Shown: positions 47,662-55,835 of the stretch, piece by piece
Layout of the letters: every line of letters begins with the position of its first letter
Position numbering within the stretch: position 1 is the first letter of the stretch
Source of the DNA: Trueperaceae bacterium
Lineage (GTDB): Bacteria > Deinococcota > Deinococci > Deinococcales > Trueperaceae
Direction of reading: 5' to 3'
DNA: 64,000 bases
Assembly (NCBI GenBank): GCA_020354625.1
Contig: CP070651.1
Location: 3,010,239-3,074,238, forward strand
Notes under the pieces: generated by a model
What the model was told of the DNA's origin: nothing
The model's database searches: none
What the model saw: the letters and a program-made list of their open reading frames with translations, nothing else
Made by a program: the position numbers and the translations under genes

Positions 47662-48389
47662 ATCTCCCCAAGGTAGGCGCGCGTCATGGCCTCGTTGTGA
47701 AGGAGCTCCTGGGCCGGGCCGGAGAGAACCACCTCACCCGTCTGCAGCACGTAGCCCCGGTCGGCGATCGACAGCGCCACATTGGCGTTCTGTTCGACCA
47801 CGAACACGCTGATGCCCCGCTCGTTGACTTGCTTGATGATCTCGAAGATGCGCTCGACGAAAAGGGGCGCCAAGCCCATGGAGGGCTCGTCCATGAGGAT
47901 GAGCTGGGGGCGGCTCATCAGCGCCCGGCCCATGGCGAGCATCTGCTGCTCCCCACCCGACATGGTGCCACCTTGTTGGTAGAGCCGCTCCGCGAGCCGT
48001 GGGAAAAGTTCGAACACGTAGTCGAGATCTTCACGAATCGCGTCGCGGTCATCACGCAGATAGGCGCCCATTTCGAGGTTCTCGCGCACGGTCATCTTGG
48101 GAAAGATACGGCGGTTTTCCGGTACTACCGCCATGCCGCGCTCGATCCGCTCCGCTGTGCTGAGGTTGTCAGCTCTCTTACCGCGGAAGTAGAGCTCTCC
48201 TTCAGATACACGCACCACGCCCAAGATGGTCTTTAAGGTAGTGCTCTTACCTGAGGCGTTGCCACCCAAGAGGCACACCATCTCCCCAGGATAGATGACC
48301 ATGTCGACATCATGAAGCGCGCGGATCGAGCCGTAGTGGGCACTCACACCTTTCAACTCGAGCAGCTTGTCGCGCCCATCCCGGCTCAT
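47658..48389 (-). CDS. livF: Branched-chain amino acid ABC transporter ATPase LivF
   Basis: A 243-residue ABC ATPase. Walker A is LLGGNASGKSTTLKTI (Gly-Asn in place of the usual Pro-Asn), the signature motif is TMSGGEQQMLAMGRALM and Walker B is LILMDEPSMGLAP. LivF proteins lack the extra C-terminal part seen in LivG. It overlaps the livG stop by four bases. It is the last gene of livHMGF and works as a heterodimer with LivG. Confidence 0.94.
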   Translation of the reverse strand: MSRDGRDKLLELKGVSAHYGSIRALHDVDMVIYPGEMVCLLGGNASGKSTTLKTILGVVRVSEGELYFRGKRADNLSTAERIERGMAVVPENRRIFPKMTVRENLEMGAYLRDDRDAIREDLDYVFELFPRLAERLYQQGGTMSGGEQQMLAMGRALMSRPQLILMDEPSMGLAPLFVERIFEIIKQVNERGISVFVVEQNANVALSIADRGYVLQTGEVVLSGPAQELLHNEAMTRAYLGEM

Positions 48390-49204
48390 CGAGGCAACCC
48401 CGGTTCTTCTGGGGAGGCGCCCTCATCATCATCAACCCGCTTGCCGAGATACGCCTCGATCACCTTGGGATCGTTGACCACCTGTTGATACGCCCCCTCA
48501 GCGATCTTCTCACCGTAGTCGAGCACCACCACCCGGTCGCTGATCTCGCCGACCAGGTTCATCTTGTGCTCGACCAACAAGATGGTATAGCCGCCCTCAT
48601 CGCGCATGCGGCGGATGATCTGGGTGATTTCGGTCGTCTCCTTGGGGTTCATGCCCGCGCTCGGCTCGTCGAGCAGGAGCAACTTGGCACCGGTGGCCAT
48701 GGCCCGAGCGATCTCGGTGCGCCGCCGGTTGGCGTACGAAAGGACATATACCGGCTGGTAGAGCCTGAAGCTCATCAGGCGCGGGCCAAAAAAGGAGAGC
48801 TTCTCGAGGGCGAACTCCCGCATCTCCTGCTCCTTACGCCGGTAAGCTGGCGTCTTGAGCACCGCCGAGAACCAGGTGCTATTGAGCTTGTGGTGTTGGG
48901 GGATGAGCACGTTGTCGAGCACGGTGAGGTTGGTGAACAGGCGGAGGTTCTGAAAAGTGCGCGCCACACCGAGATCGACGATCTGATTCGGCTTCTTGCC
49001 GACGATCGACCTGCCTTGAAATTGGATATTACCCGAGTCGGGCCGGTAGACGCCCGTGATGAGGTTGAAAAGCGTGGTCTTACCAGCCCCGTTGGGTCCG
49101 ATGACCGAGACGATCTCGCCTTTCTCGACCCGCAAATCGAGACTCGTGATGGCCTGCAGCCCTCCAAAAGCCTTGTTGACCCCTTCGATCTCGAGCATGG
49201 CCAT
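48386..49204 (-). CDS. livG: Branched-chain amino acid ABC transporter ATPase LivG
   Basis: A 273-residue ABC ATPase. Walker A is IGPNGAGKTTLFNLITGVYRP, the signature region is the LivG-type LSYANRRRTEIARAMA (in place of LSGGQ) and Walker B is LLLLDEPSAGMNP. The C-terminal LivG extension IAEGAYQQVVNDPKVIEAYLG is present. ATG 49204 lies one base after the livM stop and has GGGGAGAG upstream; the frame upstream of it is the livM tail read out of frame. Confidence 0.93.
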   Translation of the reverse strand: MAMLEIEGVNKAFGGLQAITSLDLRVEKGEIVSVIGPNGAGKTTLFNLITGVYRPDSGNIQFQGRSIVGKKPNQIVDLGVARTFQNLRLFTNLTVLDNVLIPQHHKLNSTWFSAVLKTPAYRRKEQEMREFALEKLSFFGPRLMSFRLYQPVYVLSYANRRRTEIARAMATGAKLLLLDEPSAGMNPKETTEITQIIRRMRDEGGYTILLVEHKMNLVGEISDRVVVLDYGEKIAEGAYQQVVNDPKVIEAYLGKRVDDDEGASPEEPGLPR

Positions 49205-49205
49205 C

Positions 49206-50651
49206 TCAGCTCTCCCCTTTCGAGTCGCCATCGATCGAGTGGAGGTTTTCTTCGTCACCCGCAAGGCGCCTTTGCAGCTCAGGGTTTGTGAGCCAGGCGT
49301 CCTGAGCGCGTTCCTCCTCGGTCGGCTGGTCACGACGCTCTCCGAAGACCCAGGCCCAGCTGAACTCGCTGCGCCCCACGATCCCCGAGGGACGGAAGAT
49401 CATGATGACAATCAACAGGACGGAGAGGAAGATGGCGCGCATCCCGAAACCACGGAAGGTCTCTTGCCAAAAGTCGAAACTAGGAGCGACCAGACCGAGC
49501 AGGATGGCAACGAGCGCCGCAGTGCCGAGGAGGTAAACGACGGGATGGACACGCGGTCGCACGCGCCGGGCACTCCGGTAGACAATCACGGCCCCGGCTG
49601 CAATCAGGAACACCACACCGACCAGTTGAGCCCAGGTCGACACGGCGTAGGACTGCTCGAGCGGGTCGCCATATTGGCGGATGAACACCACCAGCGCCGT
49701 GCCCAAAAGCACTCCCGTGATCGAACCGGTTCCTCCTACACTGATGGCCACCAGGAAGAAGAACGTGAGTTGGAACAAGAAGAAGTCGAGCCGCACACCA
49801 CCGAGCCAAGAGACCCACAAGCCACCGGCAACGCCTGCAAAGAAGGCAGCGATCACGAAGCCGAGCACCTTGTGGTAGGCGAGGTTGATGCCCATCGCCT
49901 CGGCGGCGATCTCATCTTCGCGGATCGCCTCCATAGCCCGGCCGTACGAGCTGTACTTGAGCTTGGCCATCACGAACACGGTCAAGGCCAGCAGGCCGAA
50001 GGGCCACAAGAGCTGGTCGCTGGCAAACCGCTGGGGTACGCCCGGAAAACCGAGGGCGCCGTTGGTGAGGGGTGCAAACAGGCGGGTCGAAGCCGACAGG
50101 CGAATGATCTCACCGAAGCCGAAAGTGACAATGGCCAGGTAGTCACCTCTGAGGCGGAGGCTGGGAATCCCCACGATGAGACCTGCAAAAGCGGCGACAA
50201 GCCCACCCACCACGATGGCCACCAGATAACGCAGCCACAAGGTGTCGTCGGTGGTGAGAGCGTCGAGGCCGAGTGATTCGAACCAACTGTGGACGCTGAG
50301 GCCCAGGGTACGCTCCGTCATGGTACTCCGACCGCTCACGAGAATACGGTTCCGGGCATCTTCCGATAGGATCAACAAACCGGTGGCGTAGCCGCCGATC
50401 AACATGAAACCGTGGTGTCCGAGAGAGAGGATACCGAGAGTACCGTTGATCAGGTTGAGGCTGACGGCGGCGATCCCCCAGATAGCGAATAGTGTAAGGG
50501 CACCATTGAACTTGGCAACACCTCTAAGGGGGTCTTCAGCGGTAGCAAGAGACTGAACAAAAAGGAGAACGAGTACCAGCGCAGCAATCCCAAGAAATCC
50601 GAGTAGGGTATTTCGCGCGTCCTTGTTCTTGACGCCAACGTCTGCAGCCAT
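49206..50651 (-). CDS. livM: Branched-chain amino acid ABC transporter permease LivM
   Basis: A 481-residue inner-membrane permease with about ten predicted helices. The LivM core includes NLINGTLGILSLGHHGFMLIGGYATG, LRLRGDYLAIVTFGFGEIIRL (EAA-like loop) and YSSYGRAMEAIREDEIAAEAMGIN. It is longer than usual (about 330-430) because of an N-terminal helix and a hydrophilic C-terminal tail of about 60 residues. ATG 50651 overlaps the livH stop by one base. Confidence 0.93.
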   Translation of the reverse strand: MAADVGVKNKDARNTLLGFLGIAALVLVLLFVQSLATAEDPLRGVAKFNGALTLFAIWGIAAVSLNLINGTLGILSLGHHGFMLIGGYATGLLILSEDARNRILVSGRSTMTERTLGLSVHSWFESLGLDALTTDDTLWLRYLVAIVVGGLVAAFAGLIVGIPSLRLRGDYLAIVTFGFGEIIRLSASTRLFAPLTNGALGFPGVPQRFASDQLLWPFGLLALTVFVMAKLKYSSYGRAMEAIREDEIAAEAMGINLAYHKVLGFVIAAFFAGVAGGLWVSWLGGVRLDFFLFQLTFFFLVAISVGGTGSITGVLLGTALVVFIRQYGDPLEQSYAVSTWAQLVGVVFLIAAGAVIVYRSARRVRPRVHPVVYLLGTAALVAILLGLVAPSFDFWQETFRGFGMRAIFLSVLLIVIMIFRPSGIVGRSEFSWAWVFGERRDQPTEEERAQDAWLTNPELQRRLAGDEENLHSIDGDSKGES

Positions 50652-51904
50652 CACACCTTCTCCGACAGGTCTTCACCGACGATCCCACTCGGCCTTACCA
50701 ACAAGACGAAGATCAGCAACAGAAAGGCGAAGGTATCCTTGAACTCGGTGATACCTCGAAAATCGGGCGTACGGGGGAAGATGGCGGTGAGAAAGTTCTC
50801 GGAAAAACCGATCACCATGGCACCGATCACCGCACCCGGCAGGCTGCCGATGCCACCGATCACCGCCGCGGCAAAGGCCTTGATGCCCGGTAAGATCCCC
50901 ATCACAGCCGGCTGGTTGATACTCCCGAAGTTGAGCCCCCACATGGCGCCGCCGGCAGCGGCTAGCATCGAACCGAGCAAGAAGGTGGTGGCGATCACCC
51001 GGTTGACGCTGACTCCCATCATCTGGGCCACCTCGGCGTCCTGTGCGGTGGCGCGCATGGCCTTGCCGAGCCGGGTCCGGTTGACAAAGAGGGTGAGCAC
51101 TACCACCAGAACCGTGGTGATAAGCGGAATGGCGACGATCAGCCAGCTGGTCCGAACCTCGCCGCCCAAAATGGTAAATGAAAACGCGTTGTTGATGGGG
51201 GTGTCGGGCCGAAAGGGTGTCTGGCGGTTGGTAAACACCAGAAGCCCTGCATTTTGTAACAGGAACGATACCGCGATCGCGGTGATCAAGAGCGAGTTTC
51301 TCGGGGCCGTACGAAGTGGATGATAGGCCACACGGTCGATGGTGATGCCGACCACCCCGGTAAGCAGCATGCTGAAAATAAGAGCAAAGACAAGATTCAC
51401 CGTGAGGGTGGCGAGCATTAGGGTCGACACGAGAAGCGCTACGGCACCACCTACCAGAACCAGCGGGTCGGTCAGCCGGCCACGCCAGAACTCGAGGACC
51501 CGCATGAAACCGTAAGCGATACAGAGACCGTATAGGGCAGCTACAGGCCAGGAGTACGGAGAGCCCGAGAAGAGGAAGTAGGTGAGAAACGCCCCCACCA
51601 TGAACACCTCACCGTGGGCGAAGTTGATCAGCCGGATGATGCCGTACACCATGGTGTAACCGAGAGCGATCAGCGCGTAGAGGCTACCGAGTTTCAACGA
51701 CTCGATCCCGGCCCGGGTAAAAAACGCGGCGTTGAAGCGCTCAGAGATAGTCCCCAAGTAGAGAATGCGACCGATGATCACTAGCAAAATCGCACCTATG
51801 ACCAGCCAGGGGATCCAATTCCGCCCAGTAGCTGCCGATTGAAGTTTTGAACCCGACAAACCCGTCACCCCTCGTGGTGCGAAATCGCACCCTCCACACA
51901 ACAA
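50651..51904 (-). CDS. livH: Branched-chain amino acid ABC transporter permease LivH
   Basis: A permease of up to 417 residues. LKLGSLYALIALGYTMVYGIIRLINFAHGEVFMVGAFLTY is the LivH opening, and the cytoplasmic loop LGKAMRATAQDAEVAQMMGV follows. The normal length is about 300, so an extra N-terminal helix (WIPWLVIGAILLVIIGRILYL) and a segment of about 60 residues between helices are added. The start is uncertain: TTG at 51904, GTG at 51868 or TTG at 51859, the last having GAGGGG seven bases upstream. A palindrome lies across this region. First gene of livHMGF. Confidence 0.9.
   Translation of the reverse strand: MLCGGCDFAPRGVTGLSGSKLQSAATGRNWIPWLVIGAILLVIIGRILYLGTISERFNAAFFTRAGIESLKLGSLYALIALGYTMVYGIIRLINFAHGEVFMVGAFLTYFLFSGSPYSWPVAALYGLCIAYGFMRVLEFWRGRLTDPLVLVGGAVALLVSTLMLATLTVNLVFALIFSMLLTGVVGITIDRVAYHPLRTAPRNSLLITAIAVSFLLQNAGLLVFTNRQTPFRPDTPINNAFSFTILGGEVRTSWLIVAIPLITTVLVVVLTLFVNRTRLGKAMRATAQDAEVAQMMGVSVNRVIATTFLLGSMLAAAGGAMWGLNFGSINQPAVMGILPGIKAFAAAVIGGIGSLPGAVIGAMVIGFSENFLTAIFPRTPDFRGITEFKDTFAFLLLIFVLLVRPSGIVGEDLSEKV
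51876..51891. promoter_or_regulatory. Palindrome at the livH start region
   Basis: GGTGCGA-AA-TCGCACC has perfect seven-base arms. It lies between the possible livH starts, so it could be an operator or an mRNA hairpin that governs start choice. Confidence 0.4.
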
Positions 51905-52240
51905 CCTGATGCCATGTCGATCATGCAGAAACCCTTTGACGACCTGTACCCTTTAGAGAGCAACACACCGACGGCAACCAAACGATGATACCTGCTGTAC
52001 TTCACCGTTCACAACCCAAAACGAGATTCTGTAGTCTTTTTGGCACTATCCTCACCTACGTAATGCGTCATTAGGGATGCGTGTAGAGAGTCGTCGACCC
52101 TACCACGAAACCAGATCGGTTGTCTGAAAGCACCACATCATCCACCACTATGTACTCCATCAACCTGTCTATGTGATTCGAAATATCTTCACACCTTACT
52201 TAACTCCAAAGCTCTTGATTTTGGAGCGAGCCAAACAGCA
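51905..52240. other. Gap between livJ and livH
   Basis: About 340 bases without a gene. It holds a half-copy of the ~105-base element (GATGATACCTGCTGTACTT at 51984-52002) and a degenerate heptamer-like stretch (GTAATGCGTCATTAGGGATG, 52060-52079). The livHMGF genes probably have their own promoter here because a terminator ends livJ. Confidence 0.5.
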
Positions 52241-52276
52241 AAAAGAATATAAAAAGGGCGGGAGATTTCCCGCCCC
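52241..52276 (-). terminator. Rho-independent terminator of livJ
   Basis: On the minus strand GGGCGGGA-AATC-TCCCGCCC forms a perfect eight-pair stem followed by TTTTTATATTCTTTTT. It begins about 20 bases after the livJ stop and separates livJ from livHMGF. Confidence 0.93.
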
Positions 52277-52296
52277 ACGAAATGCGAAAGAAACAA

Positions 52297-53442
52297 CTAT
52301 CTGGTGGTGATCCCGATCTTGCTGACCGACTCCCACCCCAAATCGTTGTCCGCCGGCACCACGTACTCGAAGAAAGCGATGGTACGGTCGCTCGGAGTCC
52401 CATCGGTCCCATCGTAGGTGATTTCGCCCGACACGCCAGGGAAGTTTACCGTGGCCTGCAAGGCGTCGCGAACGGCGGCGATATCGGTCGACCCGGCCCG
52501 CTTGATAGCATCGACCATCACGCTGAGGCTATCCGCCCCCGCCAAGGTAAAACCGTTGAAATCAGGGGCATCCGGGTTCTGGACACGGAAGAAGGTCTCG
52601 AAAGCCGTGGCGCGGACAGCCGCCTCACCGGTCAACACTTCGGGGCCGCCGAAGCCGGTGAAGAGGTAACCGTTGAAAGCCTCACCACCGCCATCGGGAC
52701 ACTGCGAGTCGTCCGAGGCATCGGCGCCGAGGATCTGCTGGTCGAACCCCGCTGCCCGGAGCGCTGGAACCAGCACTGCACCTTCGAAGCAGAAGCCGCT
52801 GTTGTAGATCACGTCTGCCGGCAAGCCCAAGATGTCGTTGATCTGCGCCGTGAAGTCGTTGGTGTTGGCGACGTAGTCGACGACCACCGTCTCACCGCCG
52901 AGGACCTGGAACTCCTCGTCGAAGAAGTTGGCCAGGCCGAAGCTATAATCGTCGTCTTGTTGGCGGAAGATGATAACGCTACGAGCACCGAGATCGTTGA
53001 AGGCGTAGCGGGCAGCGACCTTCCCTTGGAAGTCGTCGGTATAGGCCATGCGGAAGATATGGTCGCCGATCTGGGTAGTGGCAGGGTTGGTCGAGCTGGT
53101 CGAGATCATGATGATGCCGTTCTCTTGCAGAATTTGGGCAGCGGGAATGCTCATGCTCGAAGAGATCGCCCCAAGCACAGCCAGCGCACCTTCATCTACA
53201 AAGCGGTTGGCGCACGCCACCGAGCCCTCGACCGTGGTTGCGTTGTCGCAAATGCTCAAGTTGACATCGGCAGCTTCCGGCAACTGAGCCAAGGCCGCCT
53301 CGATACCTTGCAAGGTCGAGGTGCCGATGGTCACGAAACGTCCCGATAGTTCCAGATTTACACCGATCGTGACCGGCCCCGGGAGCTGGGCGAAGGCGCC
53401 GCTCACCAACGTTACCAGTAGAAAGACCGCTAACTTCCTCAT
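52297..53442 (-). CDS. livJ: Branched-chain amino acid-binding protein LivJ
   Basis: A 381-residue exported binding protein. The signal peptide (MRKLAVFLLVTLVSGAFA) is followed by the mature LPGPVTIGVNLELSGRFVTIG. The family core VDEGALAVLGAISSSMSIPAAQILQENGIIMISTSSTNP is typical of LivJ-type proteins, which deliver Leu, Ile, Val or related ligands to LivHM. GGAGG lies before the ATG. It is divergent from glnA across a 391-base region, which links amino acid uptake with ammonia assimilation. A strong terminator ends it, so binding protein can be made in excess over permease. Confidence 0.94.
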   Translation of the reverse strand: MRKLAVFLLVTLVSGAFAQLPGPVTIGVNLELSGRFVTIGTSTLQGIEAALAQLPEAADVNLSICDNATTVEGSVACANRFVDEGALAVLGAISSSMSIPAAQILQENGIIMISTSSTNPATTQIGDHIFRMAYTDDFQGKVAARYAFNDLGARSVIIFRQQDDDYSFGLANFFDEEFQVLGGETVVVDYVANTNDFTAQINDILGLPADVIYNSGFCFEGAVLVPALRAAGFDQQILGADASDDSQCPDGGGEAFNGYLFTGFGGPEVLTGEAAVRATAFETFFRVQNPDAPDFNGFTLAGADSLSVMVDAIKRAGSTDIAAVRDALQATVNFPGVSGEITYDGTDGTPSDRTIAFFEYVVPADNDLGWESVSKIGITTR

Positions 53443-53474
53443 GACTTACCTCCAAATATCGTTCGTGCGACTCC

Positions 53475-53538
53475 CCAACTATTCCCCCATCGAAATCTTT
53501 ACGATCCGTAATGATAACGATTTACCGAGAATAGTTGG
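53475..53538. promoter_or_regulatory. Pair of inverted ten-base sites between livJ and glnA
   Basis: CCAACTATTC (53475-53484) and GAATAGTTGG (53529-53538) are exact inverted copies with 44 bases between. They lie 33-96 bases upstream of livJ. A dimeric regulator could bind each half and loop the DNA. No known nitrogen-regulator site matches. Confidence 0.4.
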
Positions 53539-53717
53539 TCAGCAACTCGGAATCATACCGAGTACTCTGTCGATCTGTCAAACCATTGAGGTGTGGCCCG
53601 CCCCGGAAAGGAGCCGTGCCACCTATGGCTACCGAGCTCGGCACTCTACATTGCAAGGTAACGTGTGTGGGTCAAGCGTCCAGTGAATCGAAAATTGTCT
53701 TTGCGGCACGTCTATAT

Positions 53718-53747
53718 TTGACTATTTGCGAATATTTTTGCCATTAT
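53718..53747 (+). promoter_or_regulatory. Probable promoter of glnA
   Basis: TTGACT, an 18-base spacer and CATTAT, in an AT-rich stretch about 87 bases upstream of the glnA start. A second TTGACA at 53760-53765 lacks a good -10 at the right distance. Confidence 0.4.
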
Positions 53748-53833
53748 TGCGCAAAAAGATTGACAAAGTAGCTTACTGTGAGCAAGAATCAGCACAGCTG
53801 GTCTATTATTGAAATTCGTTAGGAGGAAACATC

Positions 53834-55174
53834 GTGGCACGAACGGCAAGCGAAATCAGAAAAGAGCTCGAAAAGGAAGACGTTCACTTCCTACGGCTTC
53901 AATTCACCGACATCATGGGGCACAACAAAAACGTTGAGGTTCCCGCCTCTCAGTTCGAAAAGGCGCTCGATGGCGAGATCATGTTCGACGGTTCGTCGGT
54001 GGAAGGTTTCACCCGTATCGAGGAGTCGGACATGCTCCTCAAACCCGACTACAACACCTTTTGTATCTTTCCCTTGGTCGTAGAGGACGACCGCCAGGGT
54101 AGAGTCGCCCGGCTGATCTGCGACATCACCTACCCCGACGACCGCCCCTTCCCCGGCGATCCCCGCCAGGTCCTCAAGCGCCAGATCGAAAGATTGCAGG
54201 CGCTCGGCTTCGACAACATGTACGCCGGGCCCGAACCCGAGTTCTTCCTCTTCACGCGCGACAGCGCCGGCGCGCCGACCACCAATACCCAGGATGCGGC
54301 CGGGTACTTCGACTTGGCTCCGATCGACCTCGGCGAAGAAGCCCGGCGCGACATGGTCAACGCACTGGTCGATATGGGCTTCGAGATCGAAGCGGCCCAC
54401 CACGAAGTCGCCCCGGGACAGCACGAGATCGACTTCAAGTACGAAGACGCCCTCACCACCGCAGACAACATCGCCACCTTCAAGTTCGTGGTCAAGCGGA
54501 TCGCCCTAAAACACGGCCTCCACGCCACCTTCATGCCGAAACCGGTAGCCGGTATCAACGGCTCGGGGATGCACACCCACCTGTCGGTATTCCGTGACGG
54601 CCAGAACGCCTTTTACGATGAAAAGGCCGAGTATCAACTCTCTCACACGGCCTTGAATTGGATCGCCGGTCTCCTGGAGCACGCCTCGGGCATGGTGGCG
54701 ATCACCAACCCCACCGTCAACAGCTATAAGCGGCTCACGCCAGGCTTTGAAGCGCCCACCAACATCGCCTGGTCCGCTTCGAACCGGAGCGCCATGATCC
54801 GGATCCCGGCGCGCCGTGGCGTCGGTACCCGAAGCGAGCTGCGCATGCCCGATCCCTCCTGCAGCCCCTACCTCGCGCTGGCGGTCATGCTGGCTTCGGG
54901 TCTCGACGGCATCGAAAAGAATCTCACACCGCCACCGGCCATCCAGCGCAACATCTACGACATGAGCGTGCGCGACCGCCGCAGGCACAAGATCCGCGAA
55001 CTCCCCGGCACACTGCGCGAAGCGGTAGCCGCGCTCAATAAAGACCCGTTGATGAAAGAAGCCCTCGGCGACCACGTCTTCAATCACTTCGTCAACGCCA
55101 AGACCGCCGAGTTCGACGACTACCGCGTTACGGTACACCAGTGGGAGCTCGACACCTACTTGGCTGAATACTAA
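53834..55174 (+). CDS. glnA: Glutamine synthetase, type I-alpha
   Basis: A 446-residue enzyme that makes glutamine from glutamate, ammonia and ATP. Key segments are MFDGSSVEGFTRIEESDM, YAGPEPEFFLF (metal Glu), HHEVAPGQHEIDFKY, NGSGMHTHLSVF and NRSAMIRIP. The length and the C-terminal region fit the Bacillus-like alpha type, and the NLYDLP adenylylation site of the beta type is absent, so control is more likely transcriptional or by feedback inhibition. The GTG start has AGGAGGA six bases upstream. A strong terminator follows. Confidence 0.96.
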   Translation: MARTASEIRKELEKEDVHFLRLQFTDIMGHNKNVEVPASQFEKALDGEIMFDGSSVEGFTRIEESDMLLKPDYNTFCIFPLVVEDDRQGRVARLICDITYPDDRPFPGDPRQVLKRQIERLQALGFDNMYAGPEPEFFLFTRDSAGAPTTNTQDAAGYFDLAPIDLGEEARRDMVNALVDMGFEIEAAHHEVAPGQHEIDFKYEDALTTADNIATFKFVVKRIALKHGLHATFMPKPVAGINGSGMHTHLSVFRDGQNAFYDEKAEYQLSHTALNWIAGLLEHASGMVAITNPTVNSYKRLTPGFEAPTNIAWSASNRSAMIRIPARRGVGTRSELRMPDPSCSPYLALAVMLASGLDGIEKNLTPPPAIQRNIYDMSVRDRRRHKIRELPGTLREAVAALNKDPLMKEALGDHVFNHFVNAKTAEFDDYRVTVHQWELDTYLAEY

Positions 55175-55190
55175 ATAGAGAGATGACGCA

Positions 55191-55230
55191 AGTGGGTTGT
55201 GGGATAAACCCCACAACCCACTATTTTTTT
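55191..55230 (+). terminator. Rho-independent terminator of glnA
   Basis: AGTGGGTTGTGGG pairs perfectly with CCCACAACCCACT around a short loop and is followed by ATTTTTTT. Confidence 0.94.
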
Positions 55231-55301
55231 GCAGCCGCTCTACAGCAACTTGTCCTGGGGCTGCCTGCACCGGTTCGTTCTGACGTGGTAAGAAGGGTCT
55301 A

Positions 55302-55823
55302 ATGGCTCTTGCAGGGATGAAACAGTCGCAACACGACTCCCAGACCGTAGTCGGAATCGACCCGGGGCTGGCCAACTTGGGTCTCGGCGCCGTGCGCGAG
55401 GAGGGTCGTCAAGCGCGTTACCTCGGCTCGACCCTCGTACGCACCTCCAGTAAAAAAGACCAGGCTGAACGCCTCCACTACCTCTACGAGAGCGTAACCG
55501 AATTCCTAAGACGGCATAAACCTAATGCGGTCGCTATCGAAGGGCAATACTTCCACCACCAACGAGAGATGTCTTTCAAACTCGGACAGGCGTACGGAAT
55601 CTGCCTGCTCGCCGCACGGTCCCTCAACATCGAGGTCTTTGAATACGGTCCCATGCAGGTCAAACAGGCGCTGGTCGGAGCGGGCCGGGCCAGTAAGGCC
55701 CAGGTCAGCTTCATGGTAAGGGCACTCCTGACAGAAGCACCTGTAATCAAAGATCTTCACGTCACCGACGCGCTGGCCCTCGCTCTGACCTATCTCAGTT
55801 CGCGCCGTATCAGCCACCTCTGA
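55302..55823 (+). CDS. ruvC: Crossover junction endodeoxyribonuclease RuvC
   Basis: A 173-residue Holliday-junction resolvase. The catalytic acids are seen in VVGIDPGLANLG (first Asp), VAIEGQYFHHQ (Glu) and LHVTDALALAL (last Asp). The family segment FEYGPMQVKQALVGAGRASKAQV is present. The N-terminal 14 residues before the first strand are an extension of uncertain use. No ruvA or ruvB is adjacent. Convergent with the large GH13 gene. Confidence 0.92.
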   Translation: MALAGMKQSQHDSQTVVGIDPGLANLGLGAVREEGRQARYLGSTLVRTSSKKDQAERLHYLYESVTEFLRRHKPNAVAIEGQYFHHQREMSFKLGQAYGICLLAARSLNIEVFEYGPMQVKQALVGAGRASKAQVSFMVRALLTEAPVIKDLHVTDALALALTYLSSRRISHL

Positions 55824-55835
55824 TCCGCCTCTACA

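Noticed and set aside
49056-50276. A 406-codon plus-strand frame opposite livM/livG
   Set aside because: Its His/Glu/Gly-rich composition is what the antisense of a membrane permease gives; livM and livG are certain on the other strand.
52282-53349. A 355-codon plus-strand frame opposite livJ
   Set aside because: It is the complement of the livJ coding frame, with no ribosome site and no family match.
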